A DNA stretch of 64,000 nucleotides from Alphaproteobacteria bacterium (GCA_018823745.1 JAHJHR010000017.1:558001-622000), one strand, 5' to 3'; shown: positions 11,265 through 21,851, counted from the first letter of the stretch. A program made the numbers and translations. The notes: generated from the sequence alone by a model not told the origin.

Positions 11265-11744
11265 ATGCATCGCCTATTTCTGCTCGCCGCCCTGCTGATC
11301 GGCATCGGCGCCGTCGCGGCCCCCGCCAGGGCGGAGGAGATCGGCTGTGTCGACAGCGCCTTCCAGTGGATCGGCCCGAACCACAAGATCTGTATCGAGG
11401 CCTTTGACGATCCCGATGTGCCGGGCGTGTCCTGCCATATCAGCCGCGCCAAGACCGGCGGGCTGAAGGGCTGGGTCGGGCTGGCGGAGGATACCTCGGA
11501 CGCCTCCATCGCCTGCCGCCAGACCGGGCCGATCACCTTGTCGAAGAGGATCGCCGAGTCCGACCCCGGCGACGGCAAGACGGTGTTCCGCGAAAGCCGC
11601 TCGATCATCTTCAAGAAGCTGCAGGTCGTGCGCTTCTACGACAAGAAGCGCAACACGCTGGTCTATCTGACCTATTCCGACCGGCTGATCGAGGGCAGCC
11701 CGCAGAATGCAGTAACCAGCGTGCCGATCATGCCCTGGCGCTGA
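11265..11744 (+). CDS. creA: CreA family protein
   Basis: Signal peptide, IGCVDSAFQWIGPNHKICIEAFDDPDVPGVSCHISRAKTGG. Confidence 0.9.
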   Translation: MHRLFLLAALLIGIGAVAAPARAEEIGCVDSAFQWIGPNHKICIEAFDDPDVPGVSCHISRAKTGGLKGWVGLAEDTSDASIACRQTGPITLSKRIAESDPGDGKTVFRESRSIIFKKLQVVRFYDKKRNTLVYLTYSDRLIEGSPQNAVTSVPIMPWR

Positions 11745-11758
11745 GGTGAAGCGCTAAA

Positions 11759-11971
11759 TCAGGCCTTCTTCAGGAAGCAGGTCTTCAGCACCAGCCCCTT
11801 CACCTTGTCGGCGTTGCATTCGATCTCCTCCTCGTCATTGGTGAGGCGGATATTCTTGATCAGCGTGCCACGCTTCAGCGTCACCGAGGTGCCCTTCACC
11901 TTCAGGTCCTTGATGACCTGAACCGAATCGCCATCGGCCAGCGCCGTGCCGTTGCTGTCTTTCACTGTCAT
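11759..11971 (-). CDS. PhnA-domain (YjdM-like) protein
   Basis: VKDSNGTALADGDSVQVIKDLKVKGTSVTLKRGTLIKNIRLT. Confidence 0.88.
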   Translation of the reverse strand: MTVKDSNGTALADGDSVQVIKDLKVKGTSVTLKRGTLIKNIRLTNDEEEIECNADKVKGLVLKTCFLKKA

Positions 11972-12094
11972 GACGCCATTCCGATCCGTAAGGGTGAGGC
12001 CGCCTGTCTAGCGCCAACCCCTGGCGATAACAAGGGAACATCGCGCTGGTTTCGCGGTTGGACAGACATGCCCACTCTCATCCAGGAGGATTCG

Positions 12095-12307
12095 ATGTCC
12101 GATCAGAAGAAACCCACCGGCGCCGGCCCGAATGAAGGCGAAGGCAGCCGCACCGCGGCGCGCGAATACAACAAGGACACCCGCGCCTTTGTCGACAGCG
12201 GCAAGGTCGACGAGAAGGCCAAGGAGGCCGCCAAGGCCCTCGATGGGTCGGAAGCCAAGGAGCTGAAGCAGGCCGAGGCCGACGGCAAGAGCCACCGCAA
12301 GCAATAA
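12095..12307 (+). CDS. small hydrophilic conserved hypothetical protein
   Basis: ORF with AGGAGG-like RBS upstream; MSDQKKPTGAGPNEGEGSRTAAREYNKDTRAFV... Confidence 0.65.
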   Translation: MSDQKKPTGAGPNEGEGSRTAAREYNKDTRAFVDSGKVDEKAKEAAKALDGSEAKELKQAEADGKSHRKQ

Positions 12308-12330
12308 GGCCGCACAGGTCTTGGCGTTTT

Positions 12331-12371
12331 GAAGCCAGCACCGCCGGACGGCAGCGCTGGCTTCTTCTTTT
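12331..12371 (+). terminator. rho-independent terminator
   Basis: GAAGCCAGC...GCTGGCTTC followed by TTCTTTTT. Confidence 0.75.
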
Positions 12372-12415
12372 TGGCCGGCTATGATGCGGCTTCCCGCCGC
12401 CAGCCGAGAATGCCA

Positions 12416-13369
12416 ATGTCCGCCGCCCCGTCCCTCGCCGCCATCCGGTCCGCCGCCAGCCATATCGACCCGGTCTTCCTGAACAGCCCGATCCGCCGGT
12501 CCGATGCGCTGGATGCGGCGCTGGACTGCGTGATCCTGGCGAAGGACGAGACCGGCAATCCGATCCATTCCTTCAAGGGCCGTGGCACTGAGTTCTTCGC
12601 CGCCACCGCCCTGCAACCGGGCGAGGCCATTGTCTCCGCCTCGGCCGGGAATTTCGGCCAGGGCCTGGCGCGCGCCGCCAGCCGGCGCGGCCATCGCTGC
12701 ATCATCTTCGCCGCCGAGACCGCCAACCCGCTGAAGATCGAGGCCATGCGCGGCTTTGGCGCGGAGGTCCGGCTGACCGGCAGCGATTTCGACGCCGCCA
12801 AGGCAGCCGCCCGCGCTTATGCCGCCGAGACCGGCCTGCGCTTCGTCGAGGATGGCGCGGAACCCACAATCTCCGAGGGGGCCGGCACCATCGGTCTGGA
12901 ACTGGCCGAGGCGGGGGAGTTCGACACGCTGCTGGTGCAGCTTGGCAATGGCGCGCTGCTGGCCGGCATCGGCACCGCCCTGCGCGCTGTCCTGCCGAAT
13001 GTGGAGATCGTCGCCGTGGTCGCCGCCAACGCGCCCTCCATGAAGCTGTCGCTGGAAGCCGGCCGCGCCATAGAGACCGAGCGCGCCGACACCATGGCCG
13101 ATGGCATCGCCGTACGCGTGCCGGTGCCGGAAATCCTGCCAATCCTGCCGGCCTGCCATGACCGGCTGGCGATGGTGAGCGAGGCGCAGATCTTCGAGGC
13201 GATGCGCCTGATCCACACCCATCTGGGGCTGGTGACCGAGCCTTCCGGCGCGGCCGGCCTCGCCGCCATCCTGGCCGATCCGGCGCGTTTCACGGGCAAG
13301 CGGGTTGCCACCATCCTGTGCGGCAGCAACATCGCCGCCCCTTTGCGCGAGAGGCTGCTGGCCTCCTAG
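12416..13369 (+). CDS. PLP-dependent threonine/serine dehydratase family protein
   Basis: SFKGRG PLP-lysine motif, SASAGNFGQGLA, LVQLGNGALLAGIG. Confidence 0.88.
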   Translation: MSAAPSLAAIRSAASHIDPVFLNSPIRRSDALDAALDCVILAKDETGNPIHSFKGRGTEFFAATALQPGEAIVSASAGNFGQGLARAASRRGHRCIIFAAETANPLKIEAMRGFGAEVRLTGSDFDAAKAAARAYAAETGLRFVEDGAEPTISEGAGTIGLELAEAGEFDTLLVQLGNGALLAGIGTALRAVLPNVEIVAVVAANAPSMKLSLEAGRAIETERADTMADGIAVRVPVPEILPILPACHDRLAMVSEAQIFEAMRLIHTHLGLVTEPSGAAGLAAILADPARFTGKRVATILCGSNIAAPLRERLLAS

Positions 13370-14541
13370 GCGCGGACCGGCTGGCGCACCGCCTCCCGGC
13401 GCTCCATCGCCCGGCCGAGCAGGCCGACGGCGATGGCTGCGGCGGGCATGGCGGCGGCGATCCAGGTGATGGAAGCCAGCCCCGGCCCGTGATCGATCAC
13501 CGCCCCGCCGAGCCAGGCGCCCAGCGCATTGCCAAGGTTGAAGGCGGCGATGTTCAGGCTGGAGGCGAGCGTCTGCCCGGCCCCGCCGGCGGCCTCCATC
13601 AGGCGCAGCTGCAACGGCGCGACCGTGGCGAAGGCGGCGGCGCCCAGCAGGCCGACGAAGGCGACCGTCAGCATCGGGCTTTCCAGCACCAGGCTCATCG
13701 CCAGCAGGACCAGCGCCAGCGCCGCCAGCGTGCCGAACAGGGTCGCCAGCAACCGGCGGTCGGCCAGCTTGCCACCGGCCAGATTGCCCAGGATCAGCCC
13801 GCCGCCGAAAACCAGCAGGATCGGCGAGACGGCCTCATTCGAGAAACCGGTGATCTCGATCAGGATCGGCTGGATATAGCTGAACACCGCGAAGACACCG
13901 CCGAAGCCCAGAACGGTCATGGCGAGGCCGATCAGCACCAGCGGCCGGCGCAGCACCGACAGCTCCTCCGACAGCGGCGCCAGGACCGGGCGGGCACGAT
14001 CACGCGGGACCAGAAAAGTCAGCACGATCATGGCGATAACGCCAATTCCGGTGACCGCCCAGAAGGTCGAGCGCCAGCCGTAATGCAGCCCCAGCCAGGC
14101 CCCGAAGGGCACACCCAGCAGGGTGGCCAAAGTCAGGCCGGTGAACATGATGGAGATCGCCGAGGCCCGCCGGTCCGGGGCCACAAGGCCGGTGGCGACA
14201 ATCGAGCCGACACCGAAAAAAGTGCCGTGCGCCAAGGCGGTAACCACCCGGGCGGCCATCAGCGTGCCATAGGTCGGGGCCAGCGCGCAGGCCAGATTGC
14301 CAATGGTGAAGATTGCCATCAGCGCGATCAGCACGGTCTTGCGCGGCAAGGACCGGGTGAGCAGCGTCAGCACCGGCGCGCCGACGAAGACGCCCAACGC
14401 ATAACCGGAAATTAAAAGTCCGGAATCTGAAATCGATACGTTCAAATCCGCCGAGACTTGCAGCAGCAGGCCCATGATAACGAATTCGGTGACACCGATT
14501 CCGAAGGCGCCGATGGTCAGCGCATAGACGGCGAGAGGCAC
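13366..14541 (-). CDS. MFS transporter (AraJ/DHA1-like)
   Basis: MPLAVYALTIGAFGIGVTEFVIMGLL N terminus, 12 TM pattern. Confidence 0.92.
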   Translation of the reverse strand: MPLAVYALTIGAFGIGVTEFVIMGLLLQVSADLNVSISDSGLLISGYALGVFVGAPVLTLLTRSLPRKTVLIALMAIFTIGNLACALAPTYGTLMAARVVTALAHGTFFGVGSIVATGLVAPDRRASAISIMFTGLTLATLLGVPFGAWLGLHYGWRSTFWAVTGIGVIAMIVLTFLVPRDRARPVLAPLSEELSVLRRPLVLIGLAMTVLGFGGVFAVFSYIQPILIEITGFSNEAVSPILLVFGGGLILGNLAGGKLADRRLLATLFGTLAALALVLLAMSLVLESPMLTVAFVGLLGAAAFATVAPLQLRLMEAAGGAGQTLASSLNIAAFNLGNALGAWLGGAVIDHGPGLASITWIAAAMPAAAIAVGLLGRAMERREAVRQPVRA

Positions 14542-14643
14542 GGGTTTTCTCCGAACAGAGTGCGTTGTTGCCGTGCAAGATAGAACCCGGCGCGCCGATG
14601 AATTAGACTGCCATTCGGAACAGCATCAGTGAGTTGAATTCAC

Positions 14644-15585
14644 ATGTCGCGACTGGAGACGAACCGCGCCGGCGAGATGGAGGTGTTCGTGCGCGTGGTG
14701 GAGCTGAGCGGCTTCTCCGCCGCCGCCCGCGCGCTGCGCCTGTCCCCCTCGGCGGTCAGCAAGCTGATCGGCCGGCTGGAGGCGCGGCTGGGGGCGCGGC
14801 TGCTGAACCGCTCCACCCGCAATCTGCAATTGACGCCGGAAGGGGCCGCCTTCTATGCCCGCTGCGTGCGCATCCTGGCCGATATGGCGGATGCCGAGCA
14901 GGAAGCCGGTTCCGGCACCGCGCCGCGCGGCAGGCTGCGGGTGAACAGCAACGTCGCCTTCGGCACGCTGTTCCTGCTGCCGCTGGTGCCGGAATTCCAG
15001 GCGCTCTATCCCGAGGTGGTGCTGGATATCGCGCTGACCGACCAGGTGATCGATCTGCTGGAGCAGCGCGCCGATGTGGCGATCCGCGTCGGCCCGATGC
15101 CCGATTCCCGGCTGGTGGCGCGCAAGCTGGCGACCAGCCACGTCACCCTGGTCGCCGCCCCCGCCTATCTGGCGCAGCATGGCACGCCGCAAACCCTGGC
15201 CGACCTGGCCCGGCACCGGCGCATCGGCTTCAACTTCGCCCGCAGCTTCGAAGGCTGGCCGTTCCGTGAGGAGAGTTCGGAGGGTGGCTTGGAGGGAGGG
15301 GGCGACATCGTCTACCCGGTCGACGCCACCCTGCTGGCCGGCGATGGCGAGACCGCCCGCCATCTCGCTCTGGCCGGCTGCGGCCTGGCCCGCCTCGGCC
15401 ATTTCCAGCTCGCCCCCGACATCGCCGCCGGCCGCCTGGTCCCCGTGCTGGAGCATTTGAACCCCGGCGACACCGAGGACATCCACGCCGTCTATATCGG
15501 CCAGGGCGGCCCACTCCCGGCCCGTGTGCGGGCGTTTATTGATTTTTTGGGGGAGAGGGTGGACCGGATATTGGAGCAAAAATAG
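14644..15585 (+). CDS. LysR family transcriptional regulator
   Basis: N-terminal HTH (FSAAARALRLSPSAVSKLIGRLEARLGARLLNRSTRNLQLT); divergent from MFS gene. Confidence 0.94.
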   Translation: MSRLETNRAGEMEVFVRVVELSGFSAAARALRLSPSAVSKLIGRLEARLGARLLNRSTRNLQLTPEGAAFYARCVRILADMADAEQEAGSGTAPRGRLRVNSNVAFGTLFLLPLVPEFQALYPEVVLDIALTDQVIDLLEQRADVAIRVGPMPDSRLVARKLATSHVTLVAAPAYLAQHGTPQTLADLARHRRIGFNFARSFEGWPFREESSEGGLEGGGDIVYPVDATLLAGDGETARHLALAGCGLARLGHFQLAPDIAAGRLVPVLEHLNPGDTEDIHAVYIGQGGPLPARVRAFIDFLGERVDRILEQK

Positions 15586-15721
15586 CTTTTTTATAACAAC
15601 ATTGAAATTATTCAGAATAAACTCGAATTATATCAAATATTACTCTATTTTTTACATACACTCAGAGGCAACATAAAAAATTAAATTTTCTGGCTATCAG
15701 TTTTTCTTAAGGGTATCGGCC

Positions 15722-16480
15722 ATGTGTAAATCGCCCCTCAATGACGCTAGAGCAAAACGCGCTCGGGCTCACAAACACATTAACGAACTTCTAAGCGTAA
15801 TCAGTACATTCGCAAAACAGTATCCGTCAGAAGTGATTAATTCAAAGCTCCCTGACGGCAGCTTTCGCGTGTCATTCAAGACACCTAATACCCCAGTTCC
15901 AAATGAAATTTCTCTTGTTTTAGGGGATGCACTTCACAATTTGCGTTCTGCTCTAGACATAATGTTGGTTGAGTGCTTCAAAGCGAGAAAAAAAGGAACA
16001 AGTGGCGTAAAATTTCCATTCGCTGAAGATGCAGTAAAACTAGATGAAATCATTAAAAAAAGCCTAAATCATGGGGGCGAAGATATTTGCCGATTAATAA
16101 GATCAATGAAACCTTACAAAGGAGGTAATATTAATTTGAGAGGTCTACATGACCTAGATATTAGCGATAAGCATAAAATGCTCATTGCAGCACCAAGAAA
16201 GGGGCTGTACCATCAAATAGAGTTTGTTTTCATCATCAATGGGAACATCACAACAAGAATAAAGGATGGAAAAGTAATCGAAGATAAATCTTTACCGTCT
16301 ACTATAATAAAATCATTTGAGGTAAAATCTATTATACCAGAAAACTTGGAAACAACTTCTATAGTTTTTTCTGAATCAACGCCATTTCCTCAAAAGCCAG
16401 TTATCGAAATACTAAAGGAAATTTGTAAACTTGTCGACGAAATCTTAGATGCATTCGAGGGCATTTTAGTATCCACTTAA
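15722..16480 (+). CDS. hypothetical protein in AT-rich island, HEPN-like all-helical N-terminal region (tentative)
   Basis: Complete ORF of unusual AT-rich composition; LGDALHNLRSALDIMLVE motif. Confidence 0.75.
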   Translation: MCKSPLNDARAKRARAHKHINELLSVISTFAKQYPSEVINSKLPDGSFRVSFKTPNTPVPNEISLVLGDALHNLRSALDIMLVECFKARKKGTSGVKFPFAEDAVKLDEIIKKSLNHGGEDICRLIRSMKPYKGGNINLRGLHDLDISDKHKMLIAAPRKGLYHQIEFVFIINGNITTRIKDGKVIEDKSLPSTIIKSFEVKSIIPENLETTSIVFSESTPFPQKPVIEILKEICKLVDEILDAFEGILVST

Positions 16481-16602
16481 CGTAAATTACTCACTCCGCT
16501 TTCACTGAAATCGTGCTTTCGCGAGTGAAAAAAATACGATCTTGTGCTTCAATACATTAGACATTTTGATTTCTTTTTTGTTCTTCTACGGACCCTTCCC
16601 CC

Positions 16603-17235
16603 ATGCCCGACCTCGCCAATCTCCTCGCCTTCGCTGCCGTGGCCCTCGGCATGGTGCTGACGCCCGGGCCGAACATGATTTATCTGATTTCGCGGTCGAT
16701 CAGCCAGGGGCCGATGGCGGGGCTGATCTCGCTGGGCGGGGTGGCGCTGGGGTTTGTGTTCTACATGCTGTGCGCGGCGCTGGGCATCACGGCGCTGGTG
16801 ATGGCGGTGCCGTTTGCCTATGACGCGCTGCGCTTCGGCGGGGCGCTGTATCTGCTGTTTCTGGCCTGGCAGGCGGTGAAGCCGAACGGGCGCTCGCCCT
16901 TTCAGGTGCATGCGCTGCCGAAGGACGGGCCGCGCAAGCTGTTCCTGATGGGCTTTGCCACCAATCTTCTGAACCCGAAGATCGCGATGCTGTATCTGTC
17001 GCTGCTGCCACATTTCATCTCGCCGGAGCAAGGCAATGTGCTGCTGCAATCGCTGACCCTTGGCGGTGTGCAGATCGCCATCAGCGTCACGGTGAATGCG
17101 GTGATCGCGGTGACGGCCGGGGCCATTGCCGGCTTCCTGGCGCGCCGGCCGCTCTGGCTGCTGGTGCAGCGCTGGCTGATGGGCACGGTGCTGGCCGGCC
17201 TGGCCCTGCACATGGCGACCGAGGCACGGCGCTAA
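16603..17235 (+). CDS. LysE family translocator
   Basis: VLTPGPNMIYLISRSISQGPMAGLISLGGVALGF motif. Confidence 0.93.
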   Translation: MPDLANLLAFAAVALGMVLTPGPNMIYLISRSISQGPMAGLISLGGVALGFVFYMLCAALGITALVMAVPFAYDALRFGGALYLLFLAWQAVKPNGRSPFQVHALPKDGPRKLFLMGFATNLLNPKIAMLYLSLLPHFISPEQGNVLLQSLTLGGVQIAISVTVNAVIAVTAGAIAGFLARRPLWLLVQRWLMGTVLAGLALHMATEARR

Positions 17236-17346
17236 GGCGACTCCCCTCTCCCCTGCATTGACAAGCCCGGCGCAAAGCCGGTCTCATGGCGGCCCAGAAC
17301 ACGCGCCCCAAACACGCGGCCAACGCACCCCAGGGAAGAGACTCCA

Positions 17347-19152
17347 ATGACTGCCTATACCGCCCCCTTGAAGGATATGGCGTTCGTCCTGAACCGCGTG
17401 CTGGCGCTGGACGAAGTCGCGGCCCTGCCGGGCTATGACGCCGCCGAGCCGGCGCTGGTCGAGCAGGTGCTGGAGGAGGCGGACCGGCTGGCGCGCGACG
17501 TGCTGGCCCCACTGAACCCCATCGGCGACCGGCAGGGCAGCCGGCTGGAGAATGGCGTGGTGCGCACGCCGGATGGCTTCCGCGATGCCTATGGCCAGTT
17601 CACCGCCGGCGGCTGGAACGGCGTGCCCTTCGATCCCGAGTATGGCGGCCAGGGCCTGCCCTGGCTGGTACAGCAGGCGCTGGCGGAGATGTGGCAGGCC
17701 GCCAACATGTCCTTCGGCCTGTGCCCGCTGCTCACGCAAGGCGCCATTGAGCTGCTGCACGCGCACGGCACGGACGCGCAGAAATCGCTCTATCTGCCGA
17801 AGATGATCGAGGGTGCCTGGACCGGCACGATGAATCTGACCGAGCCGCAGGCCGGCTCCGATGTCGGCGCGGTGAAGACCCGCGCGGTGCCGCAGGGCGA
17901 TGGCACCTATCGCATCACCGGGCAGAAGATCTACATCACCTATGGCGATCATGACTGGACCGACAATGTCATCCACATGGTGCTCGCCCGCCTGCCGGAC
18001 GCGCCGGAGGGCACCAAGGGCATCAGCCTGTTCCTGGTGCCGAAATTCCTGGTGAACCCGGATGGATCACTGGGGGAGCGCAACGACCTGCGCGCCGTCT
18101 CGCTGGAACACAAGCTGGGCATCAATGCCAGCCCGACCTGCGTCATGGCCTTCGGCGATGATGCGGGGGCCATCGGCTATCTGGTCGGGGCCGAGAATCG
18201 CGGCATGGAATGCATGTTCACCATGATGAACAATGCCCGTCTGGCCGTCGGCACCCAGGGGCTGGCGATTGCCGAACGCGCCTATCAGCAGGCGCTGGAC
18301 TATGCGAAGACACGCATCCAGTCGCGCGATATCGCCGGGTCAGCCAAGGGGGGTGATGGCCCGGTGGCGATCATCAAACACCCCGATGTGCGGCGCATGC
18401 TGATGAGCATGAAATCCGGCGTCGAGGCGATGCGCGGCCTGTCCTACTACGCCGCCTGGGCGCTGGATCACGCCAAGCTGAACCCGGATGAGGCGGCGAA
18501 ACAGCGCGCCCAGCGGATGATCGATCTGCTGACCCCCATCGTGAAGGCCTGGTGCACCGATCTGGGCGTCGAGATCGCCTCCATCGGCGTGCAGATCCAT
18601 GGCGGCATGGGTTTCATCGAGGAAACCGGGGCAGCGCAGCATTACCGCGACGCGCGCATCCTGCCGATCTATGAGGGCACCAACGGCATCCAGGCCAATG
18701 ATCTGGTCGGCCGCAAGATCGTGCGCGACGAGGGCGTATCGATGCGCGAGCTGATCGCCACGATGCGCAAGACAGCGGGTGAGCTGGCCGCTTTGCCCGG
18801 CGATGATGCGGAGATCATCGCCGCCACGCTGGCCGACGGCATCGACGCGCTGGACCACGCCACGGACTGGCTGCTCGACGTCTTCCCGCAGGACCGCCAG
18901 AGCGGGGCCGCCGGTGCTGCCTATTACCTGAAGCTGGCCGGTATCGTGACCGGCGGCTGGATGCTGGCACGCGGTGCCATCGCGGCCCTGGCCGATCTCA
19001 GCGGCCCCGGCAGCGATGCCGATTTCCTGGAGGCCAAGCTGATCACCGCGCGCTTCTACGCCGAGCACACGCTGAGCCAGGCCCCGGCGCTGCTGGCCCC
19101 GATGATCGAGGGCGCCAGCAGCACGCTGGGGCTGAGCGAAGCGCAGTTCTAG
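17347..19152 (+). CDS. acyl-CoA dehydrogenase with C-terminal extension (DmdC-like subfamily)
   Basis: TEPQAGSDVGAVKTRA, GGMGFIEETGAAQHYRDARILPIYEGTNGIQANDLVGRK; about 600 aa. Confidence 0.92.
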   Translation: MTAYTAPLKDMAFVLNRVLALDEVAALPGYDAAEPALVEQVLEEADRLARDVLAPLNPIGDRQGSRLENGVVRTPDGFRDAYGQFTAGGWNGVPFDPEYGGQGLPWLVQQALAEMWQAANMSFGLCPLLTQGAIELLHAHGTDAQKSLYLPKMIEGAWTGTMNLTEPQAGSDVGAVKTRAVPQGDGTYRITGQKIYITYGDHDWTDNVIHMVLARLPDAPEGTKGISLFLVPKFLVNPDGSLGERNDLRAVSLEHKLGINASPTCVMAFGDDAGAIGYLVGAENRGMECMFTMMNNARLAVGTQGLAIAERAYQQALDYAKTRIQSRDIAGSAKGGDGPVAIIKHPDVRRMLMSMKSGVEAMRGLSYYAAWALDHAKLNPDEAAKQRAQRMIDLLTPIVKAWCTDLGVEIASIGVQIHGGMGFIEETGAAQHYRDARILPIYEGTNGIQANDLVGRKIVRDEGVSMRELIATMRKTAGELAALPGDDAEIIAATLADGIDALDHATDWLLDVFPQDRQSGAAGAAYYLKLAGIVTGGWMLARGAIAALADLSGPGSDADFLEAKLITARFYAEHTLSQAPALLAPMIEGASSTLGLSEAQF

Positions 19153-19156
19153 GAGC

Positions 19157-19924
19157 TTAGTCCTTCACCGGCACGGTGTAGTTCAGGCCGAGGCGGCCGC
19201 CATCGGCATAGATCGTCTGGCCGGTGATATAGCTGGCATCATCCGAGGCCAGGAAGGCGGCGACGGCGGCGATTTCCGACACATCGCCCAGCCGCCCCAT
19301 CGGCGTGCGCGACAGGATTTTCCGGCGCGCCGCCTCATCGGTCAGCACGGCCTGGGCAATCTCGGTCAGGATCGTGCCGGGGCCGACGGCATTGACGCGG
19401 ATGTTCCGGTCGGCCAGCGCCAGCGCCATGACATTGGTCAGCTGCTTAACCGCGCCCTTCGAGGTGACATAGGGAATCTGGTTCGGGATCGCCAGCTCGG
19501 CATTCACCGAGCTCATATTGATGATCGCGCCGGGGCTGCCCTGCTTCACCATCTGCCGCGCCGCCGCCTGGCCGCACAGGAAGACGCCCTTCAGATTGAC
19601 GCGCAGCACCTTGTCGAAATCCGCCTCGCTGATATCCAGGAAATCGGCGGTGTGGATGGTGCCGGCATTGGACACCATGATATCCAGCCGGCCAAAGGCT
19701 TCGACCGTCTTGGCGACCAGCGCATCGACCTGCGCCTTGTCGCCGACATCGCAATGGACATAGCGCGCCGCCTCGCCAATCGCCTGCGCTGCCGCAGTGC
19801 CCTCGGCGTCGCGGATATCGGCCAGAACGACCTTCGCGCCCTCGGCGACGAAACGCTGCGCGCAGGCCAGCCCGATACCCGCCGCACCGCCGGTGATGAC
19901 GGCAACCTTGTCCTTCAGCCTCAT
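19157..19924 (-). CDS. SDR family oxidoreductase
   Basis: ITGGAAGIGLA, YVTSKGAVKQLT, GRLGDVSEIAAVAAFLASDDASYITGQ. Confidence 0.93.
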   Translation of the reverse strand: MRLKDKVAVITGGAAGIGLACAQRFVAEGAKVVLADIRDAEGTAAAQAIGEAARYVHCDVGDKAQVDALVAKTVEAFGRLDIMVSNAGTIHTADFLDISEADFDKVLRVNLKGVFLCGQAAARQMVKQGSPGAIINMSSVNAELAIPNQIPYVTSKGAVKQLTNVMALALADRNIRVNAVGPGTILTEIAQAVLTDEAARRKILSRTPMGRLGDVSEIAAVAAFLASDDASYITGQTIYADGGRLGLNYTVPVKD

Positions 19925-19949
19925 GATATCCTCACGTGATACGGAAGCG

Positions 19950-21851
19950 TCATTCCTTACGCGGATAGCCGGCGCCTTTCAACCGGTCGCCGATCTCGCC
20001 CAGTATGGCGGGGTCGTCGATGGTGGCCGGCGGGCGGTAGGTCTCGCCATCGGCGATCTTCTGCATGGTGCCGCGCAATATCTTGCCCGACCGGGTCTTG
20101 GGCAGGCGCTCGACCACCAGCGCGGTCTTGAAGGCGGCGACCGGGCCGATGGCGTCGCGCACCATCTGCACCACCTCCCCCGCGATCTCCTGGCTGGAGC
20201 GCGAGACACCGGCCTTCAGCACCATCAGCCCCAGCGGCAACTGCCCCTTCAGCGGGTCGGCCACGCCGATCACCGCGCATTCGGCGACATCGGGGTGGTT
20301 GGCCAGGATTTCCTCCATCGCCCCGGTGGACAGGCGGTGGCCGGCGACATTGATGATGTCGTCGGTGCGGCTCATCACGAAGACATAGCCATCGGCGTCG
20401 ATATAGCCGGCATCGCCGGTCTTGTAGAAGCCGGGATAGTCCGTCATGTAGGATTTCTTGAAGCCGGCATCATTCTGCCACAGCGTCTGCAGGCTGCCCG
20501 GCGGCAGCGGCAGCTTCATGACCAGCGCGCCGATCTCGCCCGGTTTCACCGGTTTTGCCTTCGCATCCACCACCTGCACGTCCCAGCCCGGCACCGGCTT
20601 GGTGGCACTGCCCGGCTTCACCGAAAAACGCTCGATGCCGAGGCAGTTGGCGCTGATCGGGAAGCCGGTCTCGGTCTGCCACCAATGGTCGATGACCGGC
20701 ACTTTCAGCTTGTCCTCGGCCCATTCCAGCGTGTTCGGATCGCAGCGCTCGCCGGCCAGGAACAGGGCGCGGAATTTCGACAGATCGTGCCGGGCCATCA
20801 GCCGGCCCTCCGGGTCTTCCTTGCGGATCGCGCGGAACGCCGTAGGGGCGGTGAACATGGAGACCGCGCCATGCTCGGCAATCACCCGCCAGAACGCCCC
20901 GGCATCCGGCGTGCCGACCGGCTTGCCCTCATACAGGATCGTCGTCAGCCCGTAGAGCAGTGGCGCATAGACGATGTAGGAATGCCCGACCACCCAGCCG
21001 ACATCCGACGCCGTCCACCACACCTCCCCCGGCTTCAGCCCGTAGAGATGCTCCATGGTCCAGCGCAGCGCCACCAGATGGCCGCCGGTGTCGCGCACCA
21101 CGCCCTTGGGAATGCCGGTGGTGCCGGAGGTATAGAGGATATAGGACGGATCGGTCGCCAGCACCGGCACGCACTCCGCCGGGGCAGCCCCCGCCACCGC
21201 CTCGTCCCAGTCAAGATCGCGCCCGGCGGTCAGCGCCGCCTTCTCCATTGGTCGCTGGAAAATAATGCAGCGTTCCGGCTTATGCGCCGCGCGGGCGATG
21301 GCGGCGTCCAGCAGCGGCTTGTAGGCGATGATCCGCTGCCCCTCAATGCCGCAGGAGGCGGAGACGATCAGCTTCGGCCGGGCATCATCGATGCGGGTCG
21401 CCAGCTCATTCGCCGCGAAGCCGCCGAACACCACGGAATGGATCGCCCCCAGCCGCACCACCGCGAGCATGGCGATCACCGCCTGCGGGATCATCGGCAT
21501 ATACAGGATGACCCGGTCGCCCTTGCCCACGCCCTGGGCTTTCAGCGCCCCGGCGAAGGCCGCCACCTGCGCCAGCAACTCGGCATAGGTGAAGCGCTGC
21601 ACCATGTTGGTGACCGGGCTGTCATAGATCAGCGCTATCTGCCCGCCGCGCCCGGCCGCGACATGGCGGTCCAGCGCGTTATAGGCGGTGTTGGTCTCCC
21701 CGCCGACAAACCAGCGCGAGAAGGGCGGCGCATCGGCGTCCAGCACCCGGTCCCAGCGCTTGAACCAGTGGATATCTTCGGCCGCCGCGCCCCAGAAGGC
21801 GTTCGGATCGTCGATGGATTGCCGAAAGAGGGAGTCGTAGCGACCGCTCAT
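19950..21851 (-). CDS. prpE: propionyl-CoA synthetase / acetyl-CoA synthetase-like
   Basis: YTSGTTGIPKGVVRDTGGH, TGDAGYIDADGY, KTRSGKILRG; start chosen at 21851 (MSGRYDSLF). Confidence 0.9.
   Translation of the reverse strand: MSGRYDSLFRQSIDDPNAFWGAAAEDIHWFKRWDRVLDADAPPFSRWFVGGETNTAYNALDRHVAAGRGGQIALIYDSPVTNMVQRFTYAELLAQVAAFAGALKAQGVGKGDRVILYMPMIPQAVIAMLAVVRLGAIHSVVFGGFAANELATRIDDARPKLIVSASCGIEGQRIIAYKPLLDAAIARAAHKPERCIIFQRPMEKAALTAGRDLDWDEAVAGAAPAECVPVLATDPSYILYTSGTTGIPKGVVRDTGGHLVALRWTMEHLYGLKPGEVWWTASDVGWVVGHSYIVYAPLLYGLTTILYEGKPVGTPDAGAFWRVIAEHGAVSMFTAPTAFRAIRKEDPEGRLMARHDLSKFRALFLAGERCDPNTLEWAEDKLKVPVIDHWWQTETGFPISANCLGIERFSVKPGSATKPVPGWDVQVVDAKAKPVKPGEIGALVMKLPLPPGSLQTLWQNDAGFKKSYMTDYPGFYKTGDAGYIDADGYVFVMSRTDDIINVAGHRLSTGAMEEILANHPDVAECAVIGVADPLKGQLPLGLMVLKAGVSRSSQEIAGEVVQMVRDAIGPVAAFKTALVVERLPKTRSGKILRGTMQKIADGETYRPPATIDDPAILGEIGDRLKGAGYPRKE

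Noticed and set aside
16500-16530. TTTCACT...AGTGAAA inverted repeat after the AT-rich gene as a terminator
   Set aside because: 17-nt loop and the following run is A on the plus strand; too weak to call
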